IMG/VR virus record: IMGVR_UViG_3300044530_003214
Coordinates: 1 to 44,858 of that record
Origin: a virus
Strand: one strand, 5' to 3'
DNA: 44,858 nt
Shown piece by piece: positions 26,671-34,799 of the stretch. The position numbers and the translations under genes were made by a program. A model generated the notes under the pieces. That model had not been told where the DNA came from, made no database searches, and saw nothing but the letters and a program-made list of their open reading frames with translations. Every line of letters begins with the position of its first letter. Within the stretch, counting starts at the first letter, position 1.

Positions 26671-26923
26671 GAAGAAGCAGGAACAGTTTTTAAAAGAGTA
26701 TTTTTACAGGCTTTCTGATGAGAATTTAAAGGTTTTGCATAGTAGGCTTAACTTTAGATATTCTGGCGATCTTTCAGAAGTTCTTAATTATGTTTGTAAT
26801 AATAAAGAAATGGATCGTTGGCTAGGAACAGCAAATTCTCCAAAAGATTTATATGACATGTTAGATTTTATGCATGAGCATGTAAATAAAGAGTATAAAA
26901 AAAGATTTGAAATAAATAGATAG
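26669..26923 (+). CDS. Hypothetical small helical protein
   Basis: 84 residues, all-helical with charged repeats (FLKEYFYRLSDENLKVLHSRLNF; DLYDMLDFMHEHVNKEYKKRF). Its ribosome site (TTGAGG) lies inside the divergent gene, whose start overlaps this one. A strong hairpin follows 10 bases after the stop. The fold suggests a small regulatory or virion accessory protein, but nothing specific can be said. Confidence 0.6.
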   Translation: MKKQEQFLKEYFYRLSDENLKVLHSRLNFRYSGDLSEVLNYVCNNKEMDRWLGTANSPKDLYDMLDFMHEHVNKEYKKRFEINR

Positions 26924-26933
26924 TAATTTTATT

Positions 26934-26977
26934 GTCACGATAATAGAGGACGAAAAAATAGCCTCTATTGTCGTGAC
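26934..26977. terminator. 16-bp hairpin with one G-T pair, possible terminator or RNA element
   Basis: GTCACGATAATAGAGG pairs with CCTCTATTGTCGTGAC around a 12-base loop. It is longer than needed for a terminator. The T-rich tail is loose (TGATTTATTTTAAATTTTTT) and ends at the ribosome site of the HNH gene. It may terminate the preceding transcript or shield/process the HNH leader. Confidence 0.6.
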
Positions 26978-27007
26978 TGATTTATTTTAAATTTTTTGTG
27001 GAGGAAA

Positions 27008-27463
27008 ATGAGTCAAGGTGATTTATGGGCATGCAAAAAATGTAATACTACAGATATTGATTTGCGGTACACTTCTGGGAAAATGCTAGTCTGCAAAGAT
27101 TGTCAAAAATTTAAAAATTTAAAAAACAATTCTAATTTTAAAAGAAAACGAAAAAGAAACCCAGAAATTCTTATTTCAGAAGAAGAATTTTTAATATGGT
27201 TGAGAAACTCTGATAGACAATGCCATTATTGTGGACTTAAAGAAAAAGAAATTCATAAGTTCAAAATAAAATCTCAAATTGGCTTAGGTGTTGAGTCATT
27301 AGGCATTGACAGGATTGACAATTATGGCGACTATACATTAGATAATATTGCTCTTTGTTGCTTAATTTGCAATAAGATAAAAAGCAATTTCTTTTCTGAA
27401 AATGAAATGAAGTCTATAGGCACTGAAATTAATCACATTTGGAATAAAAGACTAGAGGAATAA
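27008..27463 (+). CDS. HNH endonuclease
   Basis: 151 residues from ATG 27008, just after GGAGG; an in-frame TTG upstream would place the ribosome site inside the gene. An N-terminal zinc ribbon has WACKKCNTTDIDLRY and LVCKDCQKF. A basic linker follows, then the HNH module: RQCHYCGLKE (about 79-88), ESLGIDRIDNYGDYTLDNI (about 105-123) and ALCCLICNKIKSNF (about 124-137). Layout C-x2-C / D-R-x-D / C-x2-C-N-x-x-K is typical of phage HNH nucleases of the homing or I-HmuI-like and 5mC-nuclease type. It ends exactly where the Hel308-like gene begins. Confidence 0.8.
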   Translation: MSQGDLWACKKCNTTDIDLRYTSGKMLVCKDCQKFKNLKNNSNFKRKRKRNPEILISEEEFLIWLRNSDRQCHYCGLKEKEIHKFKIKSQIGLGVESLGIDRIDNYGDYTLDNIALCCLICNKIKSNFFSENEMKSIGTEINHIWNKRLEE

Positions 27464-29488
27464 ATGCCACCAATTATCGAAATATTAGATCAAAATGATT
27501 TGGTAAATACAAATAAATATTCATTGGCATCTTGGGAATTTGAGAATTTCAACCCAGTTCAAAGTAGGATATTTGAAATTTACGATAAAGATATAAATGT
27601 TTTAATTGCTGCCAAAACAAGTGCGGGAAAAACCGTTGTCGCAGAAATGTTTCTTGCTCACGAAATTAGAAAACGAGGTGGCAAAGGAATGTTTCTTGCT
27701 CCTCTTAGAGCATTAGCACAAGAAAAAATAGATCAATGGACAGACCCAAATTACCATTTTCACGACATAAACATATCTATTTGCACAGGCGATTACCGAA
27801 TTACACCAGCTAGACAGAAAGAATTAAATGAATCTAATTTGATAATAATGACTTCAGAAATGCTCAATCATAGGGCAAGAAATATAAATTCTGAGAAAAG
27901 TGATTATCTAAAAGATATCGGAACTTTAGTAATTGACGAATGTCATCTTTTGACTGTTCCAGGCAGAGGAGAGCATCTTGAAGTTGGATTGATGAAATTT
28001 ACGGAAATAAATCCAAATTGTAGAATTATTCTTTTATCTGCCACTATGCCAAATGTTAATCAGATAGCAGAATGGCTATCATATTCACTCAACAAAAAAG
28101 AAACTTATGTTTTAAATTCAGAGTATAGGCCTGTTCCTTTGGGGCTACACTATGAAAATTATGATGATGAGGCGTACACATACGATTCTGTGGAAAACAA
28201 CAAAATAGAAAAAGCCATGGATATTGTGAATGATTATCCAGAAGATAAATTTCTTATATTTGCTCACACAAAAAGAACAGGTGAGCAAATGAAAAATGTT
28301 TTAAAGTCGAATAAAATTAGTGTTGAATTTCACAATGCCGATCTGAATAAAGAAAGTAGAATTGATCTCGAAAAAAGATTTAAAAATGGAAACGATTTAA
28401 GAGTAATAGTTGCAACTCCAACATTGGCTTGGGGCTGTAATCTCCCAGCAAGAAGGGTGATTATTCTTGGTGTGCATCGTGGAAAAGACGAAGTGGAAAC
28501 ATATAATGTCACACAAATGGTTGGTAGATCTGGAAGGTTGGGAATTGATCCAAGAGGGGATGCCTATGTGTTGTTGCCAAATTCAGAAGCCAAAAAATAT
28601 AGAGATAGGTTGGGGATTCCTCAAAAAATAACTTCAAAGCTTATTGAAAATCCAAGAAATCTAGCCTTTCACTTGGTTAGCGAGATTCATCATGAATATA
28701 TTGGAAATATCGAAGAAATTAAAATTTGGTATGAAAGATCTTTGGCTTATTTTCAAAATAGAAATTTAAATTCAACATATTTAAATGAATTGTTAGAAGA
28801 ACTTATAAAAAAAGAAATAATATATGAAGAAGATGGTAAATTTGTTGCCTCAAGCATTGGAAAAATATCCAGTATATTTTATTTTTCTCCATTTGATGTT
28901 GCGGATTTAAGAAAAAACTTTTATTTTCTTTTTCTGAAAAAAAACCAAGAAAATGACATTCATTTGGCTTGTGCGTTATCTAAGATCGACTCAAATAGAA
29001 TCAACATTGTTAATTCTTCTGAAAAAAAAGAAATGCAAATGTTTGATCAGAAATTACAAAGAGAACTTAAGGATGATTACAAGTATTTGACAGAGGGTGT
29101 TAAAAAATCTGTTTATTGTTACCACAATCTATTGAATGGGTACAATTCTACAGCATTGGCTGGATACCAAAGAGGGCTACAGTTAAATTTCGAAAGGATT
29201 GGGCAAATATTGTCGGTAATAGACTCAATGAGTGGAAAGTGGAAACAAGAGTCGTTTTTTAAAGATTTGCAAAAAAGAATAGCTTATGGGGTGCCAGCGT
29301 ACCTAGTTGAATTATGTCAGCTTCCAAATATTGGAAAGGTGAGAGCTAAGAAACTTTTTGACATGGGATTTAAAAATATTGAGTCTATTGCGGAAATGGA
29401 TGACAAAAAGCTTAAGGGAATTTTGAATATGAAGGAAGAGTATATTACGGAAATAAAAAAACAGGCAATGAAATTATCTTCTCTTTAA
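27464..29488 (+). CDS. Hel308-type superfamily 2 DNA helicase
   Basis: 674 residues, near the usual length of Hel308. Q-motif region NFNPVQSRIFE; Walker A AAKTSAGKT at 49-57; motif Ib PLRALAQEK; DECH at 158-161; SATMPN; motif VI QMVGRSGRLG near 344. A winged-helix and ratchet-like helical region follows, and the last 60 residues carry helix-hairpin-helix sequence LCQLPNIGKVRAKKLFDMGF. Hel308 enzymes unwind lagging-strand DNA at forks; they are typical of archaea and eukaryotes (PolQ/HELQ) and less common in bacteria. It may complement UvsW and the Dda-like helicase. It directly abuts the HNH gene and overlaps the convergent Cys-rich gene by 15 bases. Confidence 0.88.
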   Translation: MPPIIEILDQNDLVNTNKYSLASWEFENFNPVQSRIFEIYDKDINVLIAAKTSAGKTVVAEMFLAHEIRKRGGKGMFLAPLRALAQEKIDQWTDPNYHFHDINISICTGDYRITPARQKELNESNLIIMTSEMLNHRARNINSEKSDYLKDIGTLVIDECHLLTVPGRGEHLEVGLMKFTEINPNCRIILLSATMPNVNQIAEWLSYSLNKKETYVLNSEYRPVPLGLHYENYDDEAYTYDSVENNKIEKAMDIVNDYPEDKFLIFAHTKRTGEQMKNVLKSNKISVEFHNADLNKESRIDLEKRFKNGNDLRVIVATPTLAWGCNLPARRVIILGVHRGKDEVETYNVTQMVGRSGRLGIDPRGDAYVLLPNSEAKKYRDRLGIPQKITSKLIENPRNLAFHLVSEIHHEYIGNIEEIKIWYERSLAYFQNRNLNSTYLNELLEELIKKEIIYEEDGKFVASSIGKISSIFYFSPFDVADLRKNFYFLFLKKNQENDIHLACALSKIDSNRINIVNSSEKKEMQMFDQKLQRELKDDYKYLTEGVKKSVYCYHNLLNGYNSTALAGYQRGLQLNFERIGQILSVIDSMSGKWKQESFFKDLQKRIAYGVPAYLVELCQLPNIGKVRAKKLFDMGFKNIESIAEMDDKKLKGILNMKEEYITEIKKQAMKLSSL

Positions 29489-30178
29489 TCTTCGAATCTT
29501 TTCTTTAAGTTTAAATTTATTTAAATATGTTTTTGTTCCCTTTAAAATGTGATTTGCTCTATAGAGAAGACTTCGCATAGAAGCTGGTATTGATGGACAT
29601 GAGACATCTATAAGGCAAATAGAGCAACATGGGTTGGTTGAAACTAATTCTACTGATATTCCACCACCATCTTCCACAAATGCACTTGATCCACCGCCAT
29701 TTACTTTAACTACAAAAGAACAATCGCCACCACCGCTATAAGTCGCTGAAACTATACCACCTCCAACCGCCCTAACTGCAAACGAACCGAGGAGTTCAAA
29801 ACCACAAGCGGTAGTTGTAATTATGACATCAATTTTACTACAAGGTATTGAGCAGTTTTCTGCTAATGAAAAAACATATTCTTCATCATCATTATTATCT
29901 TTTTCTTCTTTGGTATTAAATTTGAAATCAAATGAAGGGAATGGAACAAGATTGTTTTCGTGCTTCACAGTCTCCCAATTGGCATCATCAATTTTGAATG
30001 CTGATGGTGGCGGCTCACATTTGCAACCTGCTGGAACCGGAACTGAATAACTTGTTCCTATTTCAAATGAAAATTTTATTGATGGACAATTTGGAGGCGG
30101 ACATATTTTAGAACAAGGGCATCCGCACCCATCGCCTGGCACACCATTTACAAAATATCCACAGCATGGATTTGCCAT
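29474..30178 (-). CDS. Cys- and Gly-rich hypothetical protein
   Basis: 234 residues. The N-terminal 60 residues are rich in Cys and Pro (CCGYFVNGVPGDGCGCPC, then CPPPNC), the middle has a D/E/K spacer, and the second half is Gly/Val/Ser-rich beta sequence (GGGIVSATYSGGGDCSFVVK) with further Cys pairs (NPCCSICLIDVSCP). The last 30 residues are strongly basic (KFKLKEKIRRLKRR). No secretion signal is present. This composition suits a virion surface or tail protein stabilised by disulfides or metal, but the family is not recognised. It follows the 86-residue gene by 5 bases on the same strand. Confidence 0.65.
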   Translation of the reverse strand: MANPCCGYFVNGVPGDGCGCPCSKICPPPNCPSIKFSFEIGTSYSVPVPAGCKCEPPPSAFKIDDANWETVKHENNLVPFPSFDFKFNTKEEKDNNDDEEYVFSLAENCSIPCSKIDVIITTTACGFELLGSFAVRAVGGGIVSATYSGGGDCSFVVKVNGGGSSAFVEDGGGISVELVSTNPCCSICLIDVSCPSIPASMRSLLYRANHILKGTKTYLNKFKLKEKIRRLKRR

Positions 30179-30183
30179 CTAGA

Positions 30184-30444
30184 CTAATCCTTCTTGCCAA
30201 AAAAATTTTCTGGATATTCTATTTTTACAACACCATTGCCATTTACTGGTTTCCCATCTTTGTCTTCTGTCCACCATCTTACTTGTTGCACTTCAATTCC
30301 AAGTTCATCCATGTGACAACGATCATTTAGCTCTACTGGCATATGATACTCTTTTCCAGAGGCTAATATTGCAACTTTACATTCCTTTTTTTCAGAATTA
30401 TAAAGGAGACAGTTTTTACAAATTGGTTCTATTTTTTTCTTCAT
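30184..30444 (-). CDS. Small Cys-containing conserved hypothetical protein
   Basis: 86 residues with a probable zinc or redox cluster near the N-terminus (CKNCLLYNSEKKECKV and, later, RCHMDELG). The C-terminus WWTEDKDGKPVNGNGVVKI reads as a beta-hairpin. I associate this pattern with uncharacterised phage virion or late proteins, without a known function. Same strand and probably same transcript as the Cys-rich gene downstream. Confidence 0.65.
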   Translation of the reverse strand: MKKKIEPICKNCLLYNSEKKECKVAILASGKEYHMPVELNDRCHMDELGIEVQQVRWWTEDKDGKPVNGNGVVKIEYPENFFGKKD

Positions 30445-30555
30445 GGTATTTCTTATAAAATTATAAGTTTAATTATCATGGAAAAACAGATTGATTGGAA
30501 GATCAATTTGTGTTACAAATAGATTTATAAATAATTTCCTTAAAGGTAAGCAATT

Positions 30556-31185
30556 ATGAGAATTGTAGGATTTGCTTCACAATTGGCCATGGGCAAGGAT
30601 ACTGCTGCTGATTATTTGGCAATGGAGCTAAATAGGGTGGATACGCTTGGGCAATGGGAAAGATGCGGTTTTGCAGACGCTGTAAAAAATACTTTTTGCA
30701 ATGCGTTTAATGTTGACCGAGCTTTTTTAGAGAAATGGAAAAGAATTGATGCTCCTCCACCAAATATGCTGATGAATATAAGAAAAGGATTACAATTCGT
30801 AGGTGATGGATTTAGGCAAATAGTAGAAGATATTTGGATCGACATTGCACTCAGAGACTCATCTAAACAGTTGATAATTTCTGATTGTAGGTATTACAAT
30901 GAAGCTAAGAATATTAGGAAGAGAGAAGGAATTAATGTTCTTTTGTATCGCCCAAACTTTTTAAACAATGATCTAAATCCATCTGAAGCACAATTAAGGC
31001 CTTTGCTTGAATGGTGTGTGGCCACACAAAAAGAAGGCCCAATAAACAGCAATGCCCCAAATGCACCAGAAGAAATTAAATATTATGATTATTTTCTTAT
31101 AAATGATAAAGAAATAGTCGATCTTCATTATAAAATTAGAGATCAATTGATTCCTTTTATTGAGACAACATACAAATGTCAGTAA
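30556..31185 (+). CDS. Deoxynucleoside monophosphate kinase (T4 gp1-like)
   Basis: 209 residues. The P-loop is VGFASQLAMGKDTAADYL (G-x4-G-K-D, about residues 4-21). FADAVKNTFCNAF (about 37-49), LLMNIRKGLQFVGDGFRQ and WIDIALRD give the substrate-binding helices, and LIISDCRYYNEAKNIR the Walker B/lid region, in the same order as in T4 gene 1. The enzyme phosphorylates dTMP, dGMP and often modified dCMP (hydroxymethyl-dCMP in T4), making dNDPs in the cytoplasm. With dCMP deaminase it belongs to the nucleotide-supply set; tolerance of a modified base would fit the TAGT-like enzyme. The next gene overlaps by 10 bases. Confidence 0.87.
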   Translation: MRIVGFASQLAMGKDTAADYLAMELNRVDTLGQWERCGFADAVKNTFCNAFNVDRAFLEKWKRIDAPPPNMLMNIRKGLQFVGDGFRQIVEDIWIDIALRDSSKQLIISDCRYYNEAKNIRKREGINVLLYRPNFLNNDLNPSEAQLRPLLEWCVATQKEGPINSNAPNAPEEIKYYDYFLINDKEIVDLHYKIRDQLIPFIETTYKCQ

Positions 31186-31544
31186 CTAATTACACATTAC
31201 ATCCAAATATTATTGTGGCAAAGGGTTGGGGGCATGAACAATGGATATGTAATAATGAAAAATATTGTGGTAAAATTCTTTTTTTTAATCCAAAAAAGAA
31301 ATGCTCTGTCCATTATCACGCTATAAAGGATGAGGTTTTATTTATTTTGGAAAATGATATAGAAATGTTATATGGATGGGGCGGAGAAGAATTAAAGTCA
31401 ATTATTTTAAAAGAAGGAATGTCTTTTCATGTTCCTACTGGCTTGAGACATCAAATGATTGCTGGAAAAAATGGAGCTAAAATTATAGAATTTTCTACGC
31501 ATCATGAAGATAGTGATAGTATAAGAATAATTAAAGGCGATTAG
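31176..31544 (+). CDS. Cupin-domain protein (mannose-6-phosphate isomerase type II-like)
   Basis: 122 residues forming one cupin barrel. VAKGWGHEQWICNNEKYCGKI matches the start of the ManC/ManA type II cupin. Motif 1 is KKCSVHYHAIKDEVLFIL (His, His, Glu metal ligands, about residues 45-62), and motif 2 is FHVPTGLRHQM (His). Such small cupins isomerise or epimerise sugar phosphates or act as metal-binding proteins. Here it lies by overlap behind the dNMP kinase, and could contribute to sugar nucleotide supply for the glycosyltransferases; this is inference. The end overlaps the convergent nuclease-like gene by 14 bases. Confidence 0.8.
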   Translation: MSVTNYTLHPNIIVAKGWGHEQWICNNEKYCGKILFFNPKKKCSVHYHAIKDEVLFILENDIEMLYGWGGEELKSIILKEGMSFHVPTGLRHQMIAGKNGAKIIEFSTHHEDSDSIRIIKGD

Positions 31545-32199
31545 AATCTCTCGCAGCTTTTTTTAATTTTCCTATCCCTACTTCAGTCATTACCATAAAT
31601 GACCATCCTCTGGCTTCACAATATGATTGGCAAGCTGCCCATTTGGCATGATTTTTTGGAAGTTGTGTTTGGTTTGCTGGTTTTATTTCCCAAATTTCAA
31701 CTCTTCCGTCACTAAAAAAAATACTTAGATCTGGATTGTATTCATGTCTATCTCCTTCAAAAATATAATCAACTTTGAATGGTTCGACATCATATTTTAT
31801 AACTTCTAAAATAGATTCAAGACATTCATACACTTCACATTCATACCCACTACGATAATGCATTTCTTTTTGATTTTTTCCCGATATAAAATATCCCTCT
31901 CTAAATTTTGGTTTTCTTTGCGTAACTTTACCAGTTTTATTGTTAATGTCTTTCCAAATAGTAGCTTTCATTTGGCCATTTTTTGGAATTTTTTCATCTT
32001 TGTGTTTTGATGCAAAGTGAGTTCTGATATCCCTTACAGGAGCTTTACAACGACTGAGAGGGCAGACTACAAATTCTCTGCCCTCTTCATGAGATGTAAT
32101 TATGTGATTTGAATATTCATCATAAATATCAAATCTTTTTCCGCATACGAAACATTGATAGTTTCTTTTTAAATCATTTTTTTGAAATGGTAATGTCAT
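31531..32199 (-). CDS. Two zinc fingers fused to a TnsA-like PD-(D/E)XK nuclease domain
   Basis: 222 residues from ATG 32199, five bases after the RCC1 gene stop; longer readings run back through that gene in another frame. Residues 15-65 contain two C2H2-like fingers: CFVCGKRFDIYDEYSNHIITSH and CPLSRCKAPVRDIRTHFASKH. A basic linker (KVTQRKPKFREGYF) leads to the nuclease: MHYRSGYECEVYECLE (helix with Glu), VEPFKVDYIF, HEYNPDLSIFF (Asp), RVEIWEIKPANQT (E-x-K), and a last helix with HAKWAACQSYCEARGW. This E / D / E-x-K order and the I-K-P turn match the TnsA N-terminal nuclease fold. No transposase genes are nearby, so a phage DNA-processing or packaging nuclease is more likely than a transposon. 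Function is unproven. Confidence 0.7.
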   Translation of the reverse strand: MTLPFQKNDLKRNYQCFVCGKRFDIYDEYSNHIITSHEEGREFVVCPLSRCKAPVRDIRTHFASKHKDEKIPKNGQMKATIWKDINNKTGKVTQRKPKFREGYFISGKNQKEMHYRSGYECEVYECLESILEVIKYDVEPFKVDYIFEGDRHEYNPDLSIFFSDGRVEIWEIKPANQTQLPKNHAKWAACQSYCEARGWSFMVMTEVGIGKLKKAARDSNRL

Positions 32200-32203
32200 A
32201 ATG

Positions 32204-33694
32204 TTATGATGGTGTTGCACAAACTCCATTTGTGCATGCAAATCCATCTGGACAAACATTACCACACTCTCCGCAATTGTCATTATCAGTAAGCAGATCG
32301 GAACAAACGCCACTGCATGCCGTTTCGCTTTCAAGGCAATCAAGAACGCATCTGTTATTCTCAAATCTGTAACCAGCGTCACAAACTATTTTCAGTACGG
32401 GATTGCTGGAATCAACATACAATTGTTTGAGTCGTATGGCTCTTGAACCAAATTCCGTGAACTGATCTCCATGCCTGTAACTTTTGTTGTTGATTACTAC
32501 TTCCTGAGCCTGTAGGTTCAAAATCAGATGCTCTAATGAGTCTGGATAAGGAGCCAGAGCTATTAGGCTTTCTGGTGTATATGTAACCACTTCGAATTTA
32601 TAAGTCGGATGTACAAAATTGAACCTTGCTGGAGGATTACTAGTTATAGCCATGGCGTGGTAAGAGCCACAATCCACATCTCCCCAATATTTTTCGCCAC
32701 TTATCTGGACTGGTGATGATTTGTCTTCTGTCGTTCCATCTCCCAATTTACCATTATAATTCTCTCCCCAAGTCCACATGGTCTTGTCGGTCTTAACAGC
32801 ACAGGTAAAGTCTGATCCGCAGGAAACCTTCGACCAATTGCTTCCGTTTCCTACCTGTATCGGGGAAGAAAAAGAATTTGTCTGTCCATTTCCTAATTGT
32901 CCATCTGAACCTTCGCCCCAAGCCCAAAGTGTTCCGTTCGTTTTTATCGCAGCCGTATGTGTGCCTCCGCAATCTACTTGCTTCCAGTTTGTTTCGTTCC
33001 CAATCTGTACTGGAGATGATCTATCATCTGTCGTTCCATCTCCCAATCGACCCAAGTAATTCTCTCCCCAAGCCCATAACGAGCCATCGGTCTTTATTGC
33101 TGCGGTGTGATTATAGCCATTAGCAACCTGCTTCCAAGTCGTTTGGTTGCCGACTTGTACTGGCGAACTCCATACTCCTGTTTCTCCGTTCCCTACTTGT
33201 CCAGAAAGACCTTCGCCCCAAGACCAAAGCGTTCCATCGGTCTTTATTGCTGAAACGGTAAAAACACCACTCGAAACTTGCTTCCAAGTCGTTTGGTTGC
33301 CGACTTGTACTGGTGAAGATCTACCTGTTGTTGTTTCGTCTCCGAGTTCGCCAAACGAACCTTCGCCCCAAGACCATAGCGTTCCATCAGTCTTTATTGC
33401 TATTGTATGGAAACCACCACATGAAGACTGGCTCCAATTAGATTCTCCAATTTGTATCGGTAACGAGCTATTGTCGATGGTTCCATTTCCTAATTGTCCT
33501 GCATAATTGACACCCCAAGTCCATAGGGTGTTGTCTTTTTTGATGCCAACAGTATGAAAAAGACCACTAAAAACGCTTCTCCAGTTGGAGTTGGAACCAG
33601 AGACTTGAACAGGAGACGATTTGTTTACTTCCGTTCCATCTCCTAATTGTCCTGCACTTCCCTCTCCCCATGCCCAAAGTTGATTATCTGCCAT
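32204..33694 (-). CDS. RCC1-repeat beta-propeller protein with Cys-rich tail
   Basis: 496 residues. From residue 1 to about 350 there are seven RCC1-type repeats of about 50 residues with the signature LWxWGExxxGQLGDGT followed by SSPVQVG. They would close a seven-bladed beta-propeller. Residues 360-440 are non-repetitive (NFVHPTYKFEVVTYTPESL). The last 55 hold a Cys-rich module (ETACSGVCSDLLTDNDNCGE, CPDGFACTNGVC) like small disulfide-bonded extracellular domains. No signal peptide. In phages this architecture suits a virion adhesin or tail-tip protein. The ribosome site AGGAG overlaps the upstream methyltransferase stop. Base composition is less AT-rich than its neighbours, suggesting acquisition. 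Confidence 0.88.
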   Translation of the reverse strand: MADNQLWAWGEGSAGQLGDGTEVNKSSPVQVSGSNSNWRSVFSGLFHTVGIKKDNTLWTWGVNYAGQLGNGTIDNSSLPIQIGESNWSQSSCGGFHTIAIKTDGTLWSWGEGSFGELGDETTTGRSSPVQVGNQTTWKQVSSGVFTVSAIKTDGTLWSWGEGLSGQVGNGETGVWSSPVQVGNQTTWKQVANGYNHTAAIKTDGSLWAWGENYLGRLGDGTTDDRSSPVQIGNETNWKQVDCGGTHTAAIKTNGTLWAWGEGSDGQLGNGQTNSFSSPIQVGNGSNWSKVSCGSDFTCAVKTDKTMWTWGENYNGKLGDGTTEDKSSPVQISGEKYWGDVDCGSYHAMAITSNPPARFNFVHPTYKFEVVTYTPESLIALAPYPDSLEHLILNLQAQEVVINNKSYRHGDQFTEFGSRAIRLKQLYVDSSNPVLKIVCDAGYRFENNRCVLDCLESETACSGVCSDLLTDNDNCGECGNVCPDGFACTNGVCATPS

Positions 33695-33702
33695 TTTAAC
33701 TC

Positions 33703-34287
33703 CTACTTAGTTTTTTTGAAAATACAGAACGGATAGTCTTCTTCACATATGTTGTTTTGATTGTCGAATTTAGGAACATTTATGATTGGTTTCTTGTTTT
33801 CAATAGATATCGCCTCGAATGAAGAGGCACAACTGACATCTGCGAATCTAAAGTTCGAATTGCATATAACGATACTTCCTTCGTCATTCAACTTACCAAC
33901 CAGAGAAAGAACTGTTTCCTCGAATTTCGAGAAAGGATATACTTCTCCGCAGTTTTTCAGGTTTCTTGTTTTTGGGTAGCTGCAAAGGACAGTCATGCAG
34001 AATATGAAGTCGAAACCGCTATGGGCTTCAGTACTCGTGTCATAGATTGTTTTTTCGTTTGGGTTTCTTTTTTTTGCTATTTCCAATAGTTTTTCGTTGA
34101 TGTCAACACCAACTATGGTGGCATCTGGGAAATAACTTCTGAGATCCGAGCATTCGGTTCCGATAGAGCAGCCAAAAGACATTATTTTTACATTACCGTT
34201 CTTCATTTTGGAACAATAATCAAATATCTCTGGATACCTGTTTTTAAAGGTAAGTCCTATTCTTTGATGATACATAGAGTCTGCCAT
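33703..34287 (-). CDS. Class I SAM-dependent methyltransferase
   Basis: 194 residues. VKIMSFGCSIGTECSDLRSYF (about residues 33-53) is motif I with G-C-S-I-G. VGVDINEKLLEIAKKRN is motif II with the ribose-binding Asp. FDFIFCMTVLCSYP is motif IV with a cysteine in place of the usual catalytic or positioning residue, and DEGSIVICNSNFRF matches the later strand. The layout resembles CheR- and small-molecule methyltransferases; the target is unknown. The stop is 8 bases from the RCC1 start, so it may modify that protein or its glycans. AAGGAG is a clear ribosome site. Confidence 0.78.
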   Translation of the reverse strand: MADSMYHQRIGLTFKNRYPEIFDYCSKMKNGNVKIMSFGCSIGTECSDLRSYFPDATIVGVDINEKLLEIAKKRNPNEKTIYDTSTEAHSGFDFIFCMTVLCSYPKTRNLKNCGEVYPFSKFEETVLSLVGKLNDEGSIVICNSNFRFADVSCASSFEAISIENKKPIINVPKFDNQNNICEEDYPFCIFKKTK

Positions 34288-34335
34288 GTTGTTCTCCTTG
34301 ATTGATTCTTTTATATATATGCTATGATTATGAAT

Positions 34336-34701
34336 TTAGACATCTAATGGTTGCATATCAGACCCAATTACCATGGCTTTTTTCCACCAATTATCATCAA
34401 GAAGGTTATATTCTCCTTCTTCCAATTCTTCTGCTTCTTCTTTTGATATTAAACTATCTGATATTCCATCAAGTCCGTTGTAGACAAAATACTTATTTCC
34501 GTGAGGAACTTTTGCAATAAACTTTGAACCTTGATTCATTACAGTATTGCTAAACTTATCGATTGTTTTTGGATTTTTTTCAAAAAACATATCAACGCCA
34601 ATAACTTTTTCTAAATTATCTCCAATTGGAACTGTTAGGTGTAAACTATCAGGAACCATAAAGGATGCCATTTCTTTTTTTAACCATTCTTTGAAATTCA
34701 T
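34336..34701 (-). CDS. Hypothetical protein with N-terminal NFKEW motif
   Basis: 121 residues starting MNFKEWLKKEMASF, followed by a small alpha/beta domain (VPIGDNLEKVIGVDMFF; GSKFIAKVPHGNKYFVYNG) and an acidic stretch (KEEAEELEEGEYN). The N-terminus resembles capsid-targeting peptides of T4-like internal proteins and the N-terminus of the 269-residue protein at 6085. No ribosome site is seen. If it is packaged, cleavage after a Glu near residue 10 would be expected; this is inference. Confidence 0.65.
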   Translation of the reverse strand: MNFKEWLKKEMASFMVPDSLHLTVPIGDNLEKVIGVDMFFEKNPKTIDKFSNTVMNQGSKFIAKVPHGNKYFVYNGLDGISDSLISKEEAEELEEGEYNLLDDNWWKKAMVIGSDMQPLDV

Positions 34702-34799
34702 ATGTTATATATTTATTTTTATAGTATTTTTGGTCAATTTGTTTCCAACTATCTAATAATTATTTTTTTGAAAAGATTATATATTTTTGAGGTGAAATT

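Noticed and set aside
30503-30531. Promoter before the dNMP kinase (TATAAA at 30526)
   Set aside because: No acceptable -35 at the proper distance.
31531-32199. Tn7-like transposon because of the TnsA-like fold
   Set aside because: No tnsB, tnsC, tniQ, terminal repeats or target duplication are visible.
31531-32382. Longer version of the zinc-finger nuclease starting at 32382
   Set aside because: The extra 61 codons run through the RCC1 gene in another frame; the ATG at 32199 follows the RCC1 stop directly.
32778-33506. Plus-strand frames opposite the RCC1 gene
   Set aside because: Pro/Ser-rich antisense of the RCC1 repeats; no ribosome sites.
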